DNA of 54,816 nt from Alcanivorax sp. DG881 (GCF_000155615.1 NZ_DS989915.1:1019808-1074623); one strand, 5' to 3'. Shown: positions 36,904 through 45,047, counted from the stretch's first letter. The notes: a model not told the origin generated them from the letters alone. Program-made: numbers and translations.

Positions 36904-37677
36904 TTATTCGCAGGCCACAGCGGTCACTGCAGGCTTGGTTTTACGGCGCTTTTTTTGCCAAAGCTGAAACGGATAGCTAACCAGGAGCTTCAGGTTAACC
37001 TGTCCGATACAGGGCAATTCCGTACCGCGCTGCCAGGATGGATTTTGTTTTTCAAAAAACTGGATTTTTTCGTTCGCCAAACGCATTTCGTCAGAAATAC
37101 CCGCCACATCGGATTTCAGATGTGTGTACCCCTCACCAAAATCAAGAAGACGGCGCTGATTGCAGTAATAATCAGAAAAGAGAGATTGGCAGTACGCATC
37201 AACCAGCGGCGCTAACCGCTGATCCTTTCCCTCTGGGTTGGGGTAATAATTATGGAAATTATTCGCCAGCAAAAGATAGGTTTTATATCCCTTGGAAATC
37301 AGCAACCAAAACATGGGGCGAAACGGATGGCGTATTTTTTCGCGAATCATCCGGAAGAAAAACTTCACTTGAAGCGCTTTGCTACCCCAGTATTTTTCTT
37401 CAATGATGGTGTCACCACTAAACACGCCCTTTACCCGGCGACCCTCCACGTTCATGTCGATAACTTTCAAGGTAGAAAAACCAACCACACGCTTGGTTGC
37501 TTTCTCCTCCACTAAAAATATACCGCTCTTTTCCACCATATCCTGGCAAAAAATATCCAGGCTTATATTTTCGTAGTACCCGGAGTAGATCTCATACATT
37601 CTTCGCATTATGGGTACCGACACCTTGGAAAGGGGCAGATATCGGGCTTTCAGGTTAGATGCATTTTCCCGTTGCAT
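36904..37677 (-). CDS. GNAT-like acyltransferase, first gene of the GH3 operon
   Basis: A 257-aa protein with a probable GNAT fold: IFLVEEKATKRVVGFSTLKVID, then VKGVFSGDTIIEEKYWGSKALQVKFF in the place of the acetyl-CoA loop. It has many aromatic residues (NNFHNYYPNPEGKD) and a basic C-terminus (WQKKRRKTK), and no signal peptide. Exact family unknown; LuxI-like autoinducer synthases share the fold but I see no convincing motif. The start has GGAG about 8 nt upstream. Being first after the control region, it leads the operon. Confidence 0.5.
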   Translation of the reverse strand: MQRENASNLKARYLPLSKVSVPIMRRMYEIYSGYYENISLDIFCQDMVEKSGIFLVEEKATKRVVGFSTLKVIDMNVEGRRVKGVFSGDTIIEEKYWGSKALQVKFFFRMIREKIRHPFRPMFWLLISKGYKTYLLLANNFHNYYPNPEGKDQRLAPLVDAYCQSLFSDYYCNQRRLLDFGEGYTHLKSDVAGISDEMRLANEKIQFFEKQNPSWQRGTELPCIGQVNLKLLVSYPFQLWQKKRRKTKPAVTAVACE

Positions 37678-37880
37678 TTTCCCGCTCCATGATTATTTTT
37701 ATGCGTTGAAAAGCGGTGCTCATGATCTACACGGACCGTGATTTACTTAATAGTCAAAGCGGCCATTTTTTTGTTAAAAATGGCAACACTGGTTTAAACC
37801 AGTAACAATAACGCGTCCAATGAGACGCGTATCACACCTAAAATAACAACAATGTCAGGCCATATGGCCGAGGCAGAAAA
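37678..37880. promoter_or_regulatory. Palindrome-rich divergent control region (GH3 operon / AraC regulator)
   Basis: The 203-bp gap between the divergent operon and regulator holds four inverted repeats: CCATTTTT...AAAAATGG at 37763-37783, the perfect palindrome ACTGGTTTAAACCAGT at 37788-37803, ACGCGTC-N6-GACGCGT at 37811-37830, and GGCCATATGGCC at 37858-37869. It is also far more AT-rich than its surroundings. The last palindrome abuts the regulator ribosome site (GAGG at 37870-37873). These are good candidate operators; which protein binds is inferred. Confidence 0.7.
37788..37803. promoter_or_regulatory. Perfect 16-bp palindrome, candidate operator
   Basis: ACTGGTTTAAACCAGT is identical to its reverse complement. 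It lies 111 bp before the operon start and 78 bp before the regulator start, suitable for controlling both directions. Confidence 0.65.
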
Positions 37881-38972
37881 ATGAAAAATAATGGAATGGC
37901 TTTGGACGTTCCGCTAATTTCTATTCGCTATGCCCGCCGTTTTTTACGGTTCACACAAAAACACGGGATAAGTGGAACCATCGTACTCAAAGAAGCCCGC
38001 ATCGACCCCGCCTTACTGGATAACCCGGATGCCTTTCTGACCATGAGGCAGCTTCTCACCATGCTCCGTCATGCCGACGCCCTTCTCAAAGACGACACCG
38101 CATCATTTCGCTTTGGTCAGGAACTGGATTTACAGGGTCATGGCCTGCTGGGTTTTGCCCTGCTTCGCCAACAGGATTACCGCAAACTGGTTAATATGGT
38201 GGTGCAATATCTGCGCGTTTCATTACCTATCATGGATATGGAAATCCACTGCACAGGCGAAGACATCTCCATTCGCCTGCATGACAGCTGGGAGCTAGGC
38301 GAACTAAGACCTTTTGTTACCAACATCTACATGGGCAGCATTCATGCACTGGCATCGCTTGTCTGTCGCCGTTTCACGTTTGAATACGATTATCCGTGCC
38401 CAGCCAAAGCTTCCAGTTTCCAGCATCTTGGCGAAGGCATCGAAATGAAATTCAACTGTGAGCACAACCGCGTACTGCTGCCACTATCCGGCCGCCAGGC
38501 TCGTGATGATGACGCCACCGTGGCCAACTATCTGGCCACGGCCCGGTCCCAGGAGCAGGCCCAGGGCGATGAAAGTCTCAAGGTCGTCATTCAGGTACGC
38601 CATGAAATCCGCAACGCTCCCGGCCGTGACAGCACCCTGGAACGGGTAGCCGCCAAGCTGGGCATGAGCCCTCGTTCTGTACGCCGCCATTTGAGCCTGT
38701 CCGGGTTTGCCTTCAGCGGCCTTCGCAACGAAATTCGTGAAATGTTTGCCACCCGCTACCTGGTGGACACCGATATGGCACTGGAAAAAATTGCTGAGTA
38801 TCTGGGCTACAGCGACCAGGCCAGTTTCAGCAAGGCCTACCGGGGCTGGACAGGGCACACCCCCGGAGAAGTCCGCCGCAACGCCAAAGTACCGCCCCCT
38901 TCCTGGGACAGCGCAGAAGAAGAGCACCAGAATGTACCCGACGGCGAAACACCCTCTCGGCCGGGCCATTGA
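37881..38972 (+). CDS. AraC-family transcriptional regulator
   Basis: A 363-aa regulator. The N-terminal part (about 15-210) resembles the arabinose-binding-type domain used by OruR/PhbR-like members (PF12625), e.g. DALLKDDTASFRFGQELDLQGHGLLGFALLRQQDYRKL. The C-terminal double HTH (about 255-345) is clear: TLERVAAKLGMSPRSVRRHLSLSGFAFSGL for helix one and ALEKIAEYLGYSDQASFSKAYRGWTGHTPGEVR for helix two. It is divergent from the GH3 operon and upstream of a fifth solute-binding gene, so either or both may be targets. Ribosome site GAGG at 37870-37873. Confidence 0.9.
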   Translation: MKNNGMALDVPLISIRYARRFLRFTQKHGISGTIVLKEARIDPALLDNPDAFLTMRQLLTMLRHADALLKDDTASFRFGQELDLQGHGLLGFALLRQQDYRKLVNMVVQYLRVSLPIMDMEIHCTGEDISIRLHDSWELGELRPFVTNIYMGSIHALASLVCRRFTFEYDYPCPAKASSFQHLGEGIEMKFNCEHNRVLLPLSGRQARDDDATVANYLATARSQEQAQGDESLKVVIQVRHEIRNAPGRDSTLERVAAKLGMSPRSVRRHLSLSGFAFSGLRNEIREMFATRYLVDTDMALEKIAEYLGYSDQASFSKAYRGWTGHTPGEVRRNAKVPPPSWDSAEEEHQNVPDGETPSRPGH

Positions 38973-39007
38973 CTTAATATCCCGCATTCCTGACGCTTGG
39001 TGTTTTT

Positions 39008-39043
39008 GCGTTCCCCGATCCTGGCACTAGTATCGGGAAACGC
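39008..39043. promoter_or_regulatory. Inverted repeat in the regulator / paralogue 5 gap
   Basis: GCGTTCCCCGAT at 39008-39019 pairs with ATCGGGAAACGC at 39032-39043 (one G-U pair). It lies between the AraC gene stop and the binding-protein start (118-bp gap). It may be a terminator without T-run for the regulator, or an operator for the binding protein. A T-run (TGTTTTT) lies before, not after, the plus-strand hairpin. Confidence 0.45.
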
Positions 39044-39090
39044 TCCCGGCGTCAGCCAAAATACTAGCAATAACAATCAGGAAGAGACTG

Positions 39091-40083
39091 ATGAAGAAGC
39101 TGTTCACCGCCGTTGTCACGGCCTGTGCGCTCACTGCCTCCCTCTCCGTGCAGGCAGAGACCATTAAACGCAAAATCTGTGTATTCGATATTGTCGGTAA
39201 TGTGGGCCCGGTAATGGGTGCCATGAAAGACTGGAAAGCCGCCGCACTGGACTGGGGCCTGGAAACCGAGCTGGTGCCCTACACCAACGAAGCCATTGCG
39301 GCGGAAGACCTGAAAGCCGGTGTCTGTGATGCCTCCTTGATTACCGGTATCCGCGGCCGGGCGTTCAACAAATACGCCGGCACGGTTGATTCCATTGGTG
39401 CCATCCCTTCCATGGACCACATGAAAGTGGTGTTGCAGGTTCTCTCTCACCCCCAGAGCGCAGACAAACTGTCACAGGGCTCCTACCAGATCATGGGGAT
39501 TGCGCCTGCAGGTGCTGCGTATGTATTCGTTAACGATCGCCAGGTGAACTCCCTGGCCAAAGCGGCCGGCAAGAAAGTGGCCGTGCTGGAATATGATGAA
39601 ACCCAGGCCAAGCTGGTTTCCCAGGTCGGCGCCACACCGGTTGCCTCGGACATCACCAACTTCTCCACCAAGTTCAACAATGGGGTGGTAGACGTGATCG
39701 CTGCGCCACTGGTTGCCTACAACGCGCTGGAACTCTACAAGGGCCTGAGCCCGGACGGTGGCATCATCAATTATCCGCTGGCCCAGCTGACCATTCAGCT
39801 GATCGCCAAGAAAGACAAATTCCCGGCAGACATGGCGCAAAAATCCCGGGAGTATTTCTACAACAACCTGCACCGCATCACCGATCAACTGGACAAAGAA
39901 GCCCAGCACGTGGACAAGCGTTGGTGGGTGGAAATCCCCGATGCAGACAAGGCCGAGTACGAAGTAATGATGCAGGAAGCCCGCAACCAGCTTCGTGACG
40001 AAGGCTACTACGACCCGGACATGCTGACCCTGCTGCGCAAGGTTCGCTGCAAGATGGAACCGGCGCGGGCGGAGTGTACTTAA
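39091..40083 (+). CDS. Periplasmic solute-binding protein, TRAP-like (paralogue 5)
   Basis: A 330-aa paralogue, the shortest, with a clear signal peptide (MKKLFTAVVTACALTASLSVQA) and the core starting directly with KRKICVFDIVG. All four family cysteines are present (ICVFDI, GVCDASLI, VRCKMEPARAEC, which ends the protein). Shared motifs: TGIRGRAFNKYAGTVDSIGAIP, KFNNGVVDVIAAP and LELYKGLSPDGG. It is most like paralogue 4 in organisation but lies about 20 kb away, beside the AraC regulator and GH3 operon, with no permease nearby. Ribosome site AGGAAGAG ahead of the ATG. Confidence 0.77.
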   Translation: MKKLFTAVVTACALTASLSVQAETIKRKICVFDIVGNVGPVMGAMKDWKAAALDWGLETELVPYTNEAIAAEDLKAGVCDASLITGIRGRAFNKYAGTVDSIGAIPSMDHMKVVLQVLSHPQSADKLSQGSYQIMGIAPAGAAYVFVNDRQVNSLAKAAGKKVAVLEYDETQAKLVSQVGATPVASDITNFSTKFNNGVVDVIAAPLVAYNALELYKGLSPDGGIINYPLAQLTIQLIAKKDKFPADMAQKSREYFYNNLHRITDQLDKEAQHVDKRWWVEIPDADKAEYEVMMQEARNQLRDEGYYDPDMLTLLRKVRCKMEPARAECT

Positions 40084-40088
40084 AGGGA

Positions 40089-40230
40089 GACGCACCACGC
40101 TGCATGCATCACGCAAGGCACGCTTAAAAAAAAAGAGGCCGCGTCCACACTCATGGACGCGGCCTCTTTCGTTTCAGATTGCGACACTCTCGACCCGCGC
40201 TGTTGCGCACAGCATGAAGCGTGTCGCGTC
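40089..40230. repeat. Heptad inverted-repeat element enclosing a terminator
   Basis: The left arm is GACGCAC CACGCTG CATGCAT CACGCAA (40089-40116). The right arm (40203-40230), on the opposite strand, reads GACGCGA CACGCTT CATGCTG TGCGCAA. The two arms match unit for unit and flank a perfect 16-bp terminator stem (40132-40169). They start five bases after one stop codon and end two bases before the convergent one. Confidence 0.85.
40132..40169. terminator. Bidirectional rho-independent terminator
   Basis: A perfect 16-bp stem (AAAGAGGCCGCGTCCA with TGGACGCGGCCTCTTT) around a 6-nt loop, with nine A before it on the plus strand, which read as a T-run for the minus-strand dehydrogenase gene. 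The stem start AAGAGGCCGCG matches the terminator at 28604-28638. Confidence 0.92.
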
Positions 40231-40232
40231 TC

Positions 40233-41375
40233 TTAAAGCCCCAACTGCTTGGCGATCACTTCGTTCATGATTTCGTGGGTGCCGCCGCCAATGGACAGAA
40301 TCCGGTTGTCGCGGAACAAACGCTCCACCACCGTGCCACGCATGTAACCACTGCCGCCGAAGAGTTGTACGGCGTCGTAGGTCACCCTGTCAGCACAGCG
40401 TGTTGCCACATTCTTTGCCATGGACACATCCAGCACGCAGTTTTCGCCGGCTGCGATTTGGGCTGCCACCCGGTAGGTAAACTCGGTACTGGCTTTCACA
40501 TCCGTCGCCATTTCCGCCAGCTTGTGGCGAGTCACCTGGAAGCCGGCAAGAGGGCGGCCAAAGGCCTCCCGCTCCTTCACATACTTCATGGCTTCATCCA
40601 GCGCCAACTGGGCCGTGCTGTTTGCCGTCACGGCCAGAATCAAACGCTCCATCTGGAAATTGCTCATGATGCAATAGAAGCCACCATTTTCCGGGCCGAT
40701 CAGGTTTTCCACCGGAACCCGGCAATCCTCGAAAAACAGCTCGGCCGTGTCAGAAGCCCACCAGCCCATTTTTTTCAGCTTCCGCCCCACCGTAAAGCCC
40801 GGCGTCCCTTTCTCGATCAACAACAGGCTGATGCCGCCGTATCCCTTGTCACCGGTACGGACCGCCACGGTGTAATAATCTGCTCGCACACCACTGGTGA
40901 TAAAAGTCTTGGCGCCGTTCACCACATAGTGGTCGCCATCGCGCACGGCACGGGTTTGCAGGTTCGCCACGTCAGAACCGCCATTGGGCTCAGTGATGGC
41001 CAAGGCGGAAATTTTGTCGCCATTGATCACCTCGGGAATAACCCGTTGCTTCATGGCATCACTGCCCCATTTCCAGACCGGTGGCAGCCCGATATCCAGC
41101 GACCCCAGGCTTGCGCAAAGTCCGCCCGATGAGCAACGCACCAACTCTTCGCAGGCGGCGATTTTCATGAAGACGTCTTCGCCCGTCCCACCAAACTCCT
41201 CCGGAGCATTGATGCCGAGGATGCCCGCATCCGCTGCCGTCTTGTACAACTCCCGGGGGAATTCCCCTGCTTCTTCCCAGTCATCCACCTCCGGGAGGAT
41301 TTCCCGCTCAACGAATTTGCGGACGGTATCTCGCACCATCTGGTGGGTTTCATTGAAATAATTCAGGGCGCTCAC
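40233..41375 (-). CDS. Acyl-CoA dehydrogenase
   Basis: A 380-aa FAD enzyme introducing a trans-2 double bond into acyl-CoA, the first step of beta-oxidation. The flavin motifs SALAITEPNGGSDVANLQT and YVVNGAKTFITSG are present, as is GTHEIMNEVIAKQL with the catalytic glutamate near 368. The FGGSGYMRGTVVERLFRDNRI segment is typical. Start is GTG with an excellent AAGGAGG site. Chain-length preference cannot be read here. It is a single gene, with an upstream gap of about 160 bp before recR. Confidence 0.9.
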   Translation of the reverse strand: MSALNYFNETHQMVRDTVRKFVEREILPEVDDWEEAGEFPRELYKTAADAGILGINAPEEFGGTGEDVFMKIAACEELVRCSSGGLCASLGSLDIGLPPVWKWGSDAMKQRVIPEVINGDKISALAITEPNGGSDVANLQTRAVRDGDHYVVNGAKTFITSGVRADYYTVAVRTGDKGYGGISLLLIEKGTPGFTVGRKLKKMGWWASDTAELFFEDCRVPVENLIGPENGGFYCIMSNFQMERLILAVTANSTAQLALDEAMKYVKEREAFGRPLAGFQVTRHKLAEMATDVKASTEFTYRVAAQIAAGENCVLDVSMAKNVATRCADRVTYDAVQLFGGSGYMRGTVVERLFRDNRILSIGGGTHEIMNEVIAKQLGL

Positions 41376-41535
41376 TGGACCTCCTTGGATTCATTGGATT
41401 GCGCACAACCTAGCGCTTGCTTGGTTTAACCATAACAGAAAGCCGCCAAGGGAAACCAGACGAAACCGCGGCTTGTGTTTACGGGTAGAAAAGGAGATTT
41501 ACACTTTCGATAGACACCCTGGAAGGTGCCCTTTA

Positions 41536-42138
41536 TCAGGCGTCAAAGGGCCTGCGGCCTCTCAGCGCCTGTGCCAGGGTAGCGCCATCAACGAATTCAA
41601 GTTCACCGCCCATGGGCACCCCCTGGGCGATGCGGCTGACACCCACTCCCGCGTCCTGGGCCAGGTCCAGTACATAATGGGCTGTGGCTTCGCCTTCCAC
41701 AGTCGTGCCAGTAGCCAGAATCAACTCGCTGATCTGCCCTTCATTCAGACGTTGCTCAAGCACATCCAGCCCCAGCTCACGGGGCCCCACGCCATCCAGT
41801 GGCGAGAGTTCCCCCATCAGCACGAAGTACTGGCCCCGGTATTCGCCGGACTGTTCAAACGCCAGCACATCCCCGGGGGTGGCAACAATGCAGACCAGCG
41901 AGGCATCGCGACGCGGATCATCGCAGACAGGGCAAAGTTCTGCTTCAGCATAGTTCCGGCAACGCTGGCAATGCTGCACGCCGTCCATGGCAGCATGGAG
42001 CGCATCGCCCAACCGGCGCCCGGATTCGCGGCCGCGGTCCAGCAACGCATAGGCCATGCGCTGGGCAGAACGGGGGCCCACTCCGGGCAAACAGGTAAAG
42101 GCATTGATCAGCTGGTCGACCAGCGGCGCGTGTTTCAC
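41536..42138 (-). CDS. recR: Recombination mediator RecR
   Basis: A 200-aa protein that helps load RecA at gaps with RecO and RecF. It has the N-terminal HhH motif ([17 protein letters not shown]), four zinc cysteines in HCQRC and LCPVCDD, and a Toprim domain ([29 protein letters not shown]). The start is GTG (42138), the only in-frame choice giving a normal RecR. It follows ybaB by 24 nt in the conserved dnaX-ybaB-recR order. Confidence 0.95.
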   Translation of the reverse strand: MKHAPLVDQLINAFTCLPGVGPRSAQRMAYALLDRGRESGRRLGDALHAAMDGVQHCQRCRNYAEAELCPVCDDPRRDASLVCIVATPGDVLAFEQSGEYRGQYFVLMGELSPLDGVGPRELGLDVLEQRLNEGQISELILATGTTVEGEATAHYVLDLAQDAGVGVSRIAQGVPMGGELEFVDGATLAQALRGRRPFDA

Positions 42139-42162
42139 AATCTCGGCGTCTCGTAGCAGTGC

Positions 42163-42480
42163 TTAGGGTTTGAAGCCCGGCGGGAAGGGAAAGCCACCCG
42201 CCATGTTCTGCATGTTGTCCTGCTGCTGTTTTTCCACCCGGCGCACCGCATCATTCACTGCGGCGGCAAGCAGGTCTTCCAGCAATTCCTTGTCTTCGCT
42301 CATCAGGCTGGCATCAATATCCACGCCTTTCACATCGTGCCGACCGTTCATGGTGACTTTCACCAGGCCCGCACCGGACTCGCCCACCACTTCACTGTTG
42401 GCGGCCTCGTCCTGCATTTTCTTCATCTTCTCCTGCATGGCCTGAGCCTGCTGCATGAGATTGTTAATATCGAAATCCAT
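42163..42480 (-). CDS. ybaB: Nucleoid-associated protein YbaB/EbfC
   Basis: A 105-aa DNA-binding protein of the YbaB/EbfC family. It has an N-terminal coiled region ([47 protein letters not shown]) and a proline-rich tail (PFPPGFKP). The ATG at 42480 ([11 protein letters not shown]) with GGAG upstream is correct. A longer frame starting at 42558 reads through the heptad array and encodes repeats of MRHASCV, so it should not be used as the start. Confidence 0.95.
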   Translation of the reverse strand: MDFDINNLMQQAQAMQEKMKKMQDEAANSEVVGESGAGLVKVTMNGRHDVKGVDIDASLMSEDKELLEDLLAAAVNDAVRRVEKQQQDNMQNMAGGFPFPPGFKP

Positions 42481-42496
42481 GGTTTGCTCCAAATTA

Positions 42497-42670
42497 ACGC
42501 ATGACGCATGACGCATGACGCATGACGCATGACGCATGACGCATGACGCATGACGCATGACGCATGACGCATGATCAGTCTAAAAGCATCGCTGCCGCGT
42601 CAAGTCTCTTGCGTTCTTTGCTTGTGATTTTGATTATAGCGTCCGGGGTCATGCGTCTCGCTTCCGGCGT
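42497..42670. repeat. Heptad tandem array (11 x ACGCATG) with inverted arm
   Basis: Eleven copies of ACGCATG plus one A run from 42497 to 42574. After about 20 bp an inverted arm (42596-42670), read on the opposite strand, holds degenerate 7-mers such as ACGCCGG AAGCGAG ACGCATG ACCCCGG ACGC. The arm ends two bases before the dnaX stop codon, in the ybaB-dnaX gap. Slippage-prone. The downstream part resembles that after the array at 46064, for example ATCAGT and CGCGTCAAG. Confidence 0.92.
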
Positions 42671-42672
42671 AC

Positions 42673-44580
42673 TTATTCCACTGTCTCTTTCGGGGTGACG
42701 CTTTCTTCGTCCAATCGCCCCGCAAAGGTGGTGACCAACTGCTGCACCACCGGGTCGGCGTGCAGGGTATCCTTGGCCTGGGCCAGCAATTCCTGCCGAC
42801 GCGCTTCGGCCATTCGCTCCGGGGTCTCGCCCGGCTGCTGCTCAAATTCCACCTGAACCTGAATGCGTCGCTGGAAGTAATTGCCCAGCGCACCGCTCAA
42901 TTCTTCCAGCCGCTCCTTGTTGACCAGCACCTGATGCCCGGGGCTGATGCGCAGCGTCCAGACGCTTTCCTCACGGCTGATCAACACCGCATTACGAGCG
43001 ATATTGCGCACCGTGCCATCCACGTCCAGGCGCAACAACAAGGCGGCCCACCAGGTGGCCACTTCCGCCTCATTGGTCGGCTCCGCCAATGGCGCCAGGT
43101 TTTCGGATTCCGGGGCAGGCTCAGCGTTTGGCTCAGGGTCACTCTGCGGTTGGGCTGCCACCGCCGCTGCAGCCTCGGCAGCAGGCTCTGGCTGATTCGC
43201 TTCTACCTGGGCCAGGGCCGCCGACGCTGACGGAGAAGAAGAAGCCGGGCCCTCATCCCAGGGCGGGGCGTCATCCGCAGACGCAGGTGCCGCCGCCTCT
43301 ACAGGAGCCGTTTGCTGAGCGGGCGCAGATGTCACCGTGGCAGGGGCCGGCTCGGGGGGCTGAGCAGCAGGGCGCGCAGCAGGTTCTGAGTGAGACGCAG
43401 CGGCAGGCGGACTGTTCAGCAGGGCACGCAAATCCGGCTTACCGCCGGGCTCTGCCGACGGCACTGCCGCTTCAGGCTTTTTTGCGGCGGGGCTGTCCCC
43501 CTGCACCAGCACACCCTTGGGCGTAAACAGCACCATGCGCAACAACAACATCTCCAGTGCGGCACGGCTATCCGGTGCATCCTGCAAGTCGCGGCGCCCT
43601 CTCAGGGCCACGTCGTAATACAGTTGAATCTGTTCCGCAGTGAGTGCGGCCGCCAGCTGTTGCTGGGTCTCGTCATAACTGCCGGGCACCGCCTGGCACA
43701 CCGCCAGCTGGTGAAGCTGGCTGATCAGTTCATCCAGCAAGGCCAGCTCGCCGGGACAATGCTCGCTGACCGTCGCCAGCGCCTGCAACACACCACCGGG
43801 CTCCTGCTCCGCCAGCGCCACCAGCAGCGTCAGGACGTGGTTGCGGTCCACCGTACCCAGCATGGCGTTCACCGCCTCGCTGCTGAGTTGCTCACTGCCG
43901 AAGGCGATCGCCTGATCCGTCAGGCTCAATGCATCCCGCATGGAACCCTGAGCCGCTTTACCCAGTGACAGCAGCGCCGGCTCTTCGTAGCGAATCATTT
44001 CCTTGTCGAGCAAGGTCTTCAGGTGCCCGGCAATCTGCTCGGCGGGCAACGCCTTGAGGCTGAACTGCAAACAGCGGGACAGCACGGTCACCGGCAATTT
44101 CTGCGGGTCGGTGGTGGCCAGCAGGAATTTCACATGGGGAGGCGGTTCTTCCAGGGTTTTCAGCAACGCATTGAACGAATGCGCCGAGAGCATGTGCACC
44201 TCATCGATCAGGTACACCTTGTAGCGGCCCCGGGTCGGTGCGTACTGCACGTTGTCGAGCAGCTCGCGGGTGTCTTCCACCTTGGTACGGCTGGCCGCAT
44301 CCACTTCGATCAGGTCCACGAAGCGGCCGTCGGTAATCTCCTGACAGGTAGGGCATACGCCGCAAGGACGGGCACTGACACCCTGCTCGCAGTTCAGGCA
44401 GCGGGAGAGAATACGGGCAATGGTGGTTTTCCCCACCCCGCGTGTGCCGGTGAACAGGTAGGCATGGTGCAGCCGATCCTGATCCAGGGCATGCATCAGG
44501 GCCCGTGAAACGTGCTCCTGCCCCACCAGTTCATCAAAGGTACGGGGGCGGTATTTACGGGCAAGGACCTGATAACTCAT
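42673..44580 (-). CDS. dnaX: DNA polymerase III subunits tau/gamma
   Basis: The 635-aa clamp-loader ATPase. Walker A is GTRGVGKTT (45-53), the zinc cysteines are C64, C73, C76 and C79 in the segment CLNCEQ...PCGVCPTC, and the DEVH box is LIDEVHMLS. An alanine/proline/glutamate-rich linker (about 370-490) joins a C-terminal tau-specific domain (WALLLRLDVDGTVRNIARNAVLI...). A slippery heptamer at codons 366-368 can yield a gamma form (see separate entry). The linker is low-complexity and likely unstructured. Confidence 0.97.
   Translation of the reverse strand: MSYQVLARKYRPRTFDELVGQEHVSRALMHALDQDRLHHAYLFTGTRGVGKTTIARILSRCLNCEQGVSARPCGVCPTCQEITDGRFVDLIEVDAASRTKVEDTRELLDNVQYAPTRGRYKVYLIDEVHMLSAHSFNALLKTLEEPPPHVKFLLATTDPQKLPVTVLSRCLQFSLKALPAEQIAGHLKTLLDKEMIRYEEPALLSLGKAAQGSMRDALSLTDQAIAFGSEQLSSEAVNAMLGTVDRNHVLTLLVALAEQEPGGVLQALATVSEHCPGELALLDELISQLHQLAVCQAVPGSYDETQQQLAAALTAEQIQLYYDVALRGRRDLQDAPDSRAALEMLLLRMVLFTPKGVLVQGDSPAAKKPEAAVPSAEPGGKPDLRALLNSPPAAASHSEPAARPAAQPPEPAPATVTSAPAQQTAPVEAAAPASADDAPPWDEGPASSSPSASAALAQVEANQPEPAAEAAAAVAAQPQSDPEPNAEPAPESENLAPLAEPTNEAEVATWWAALLLRLDVDGTVRNIARNAVLISREESVWTLRISPGHQVLVNKERLEELSGALGNYFQRRIQVQVEFEQQPGETPERMAEARRQELLAQAKDTLHADPVVQQLVTTFAGRLDEESVTPKETVE
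43477..43483 (-). other. Programmed -1 frameshift site in dnaX (A AAA AAG)
   Basis: On the coding strand, codons GCA AAA AAG (366-368) form A AAA AAG, the E. coli dnaX slippery site. A -1 slip reads GCC then TGA, giving a 369-aa gamma-like product that ends close to the usual domain III boundary. A purine-rich AGGGGGA lies about 12 nt upstream, as in the E. coli stimulatory ribosome site, and GC-rich, hairpin-capable sequence (CGGCA..TGCCG) follows. Confidence 0.75.
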
Positions 44581-44725
44581 AGCACTCCAGCGGCAATCAT
44601 GGCCACCAATACAAAGGGATTGGAATCAGAGCGCTTATGCTATCGAAGTTCCCGGGGGGAGGACAGTGGGAGAAACGTGTTACGTGAAAGCGAGCGGCGT
44701 GTAGCGGGGAAATTAGAGCGGTCTT

Positions 44726-44823
<98 letters not shown>

Positions 44824-45047
44824 TCGACCATAACGCGCTTCGGGCATGGCAGCCGCGAAACGAGCGCGCATTGTGGCGAATGCCCACGGCTATTGCAAGA
44901 GAACAGCGGGGCCTGGGCGTTCATCTGACTAAAGCTTGAGCAGGCTGGCCCTGCCCTGGCCGCAGGACTACACTCGAAGTAGCAAGAGCAGGGCCGCCAG
45001 CAAGGCGCAAGCACCCTGCCCGGCCTATCCGCGGACAGGGAGGCACC

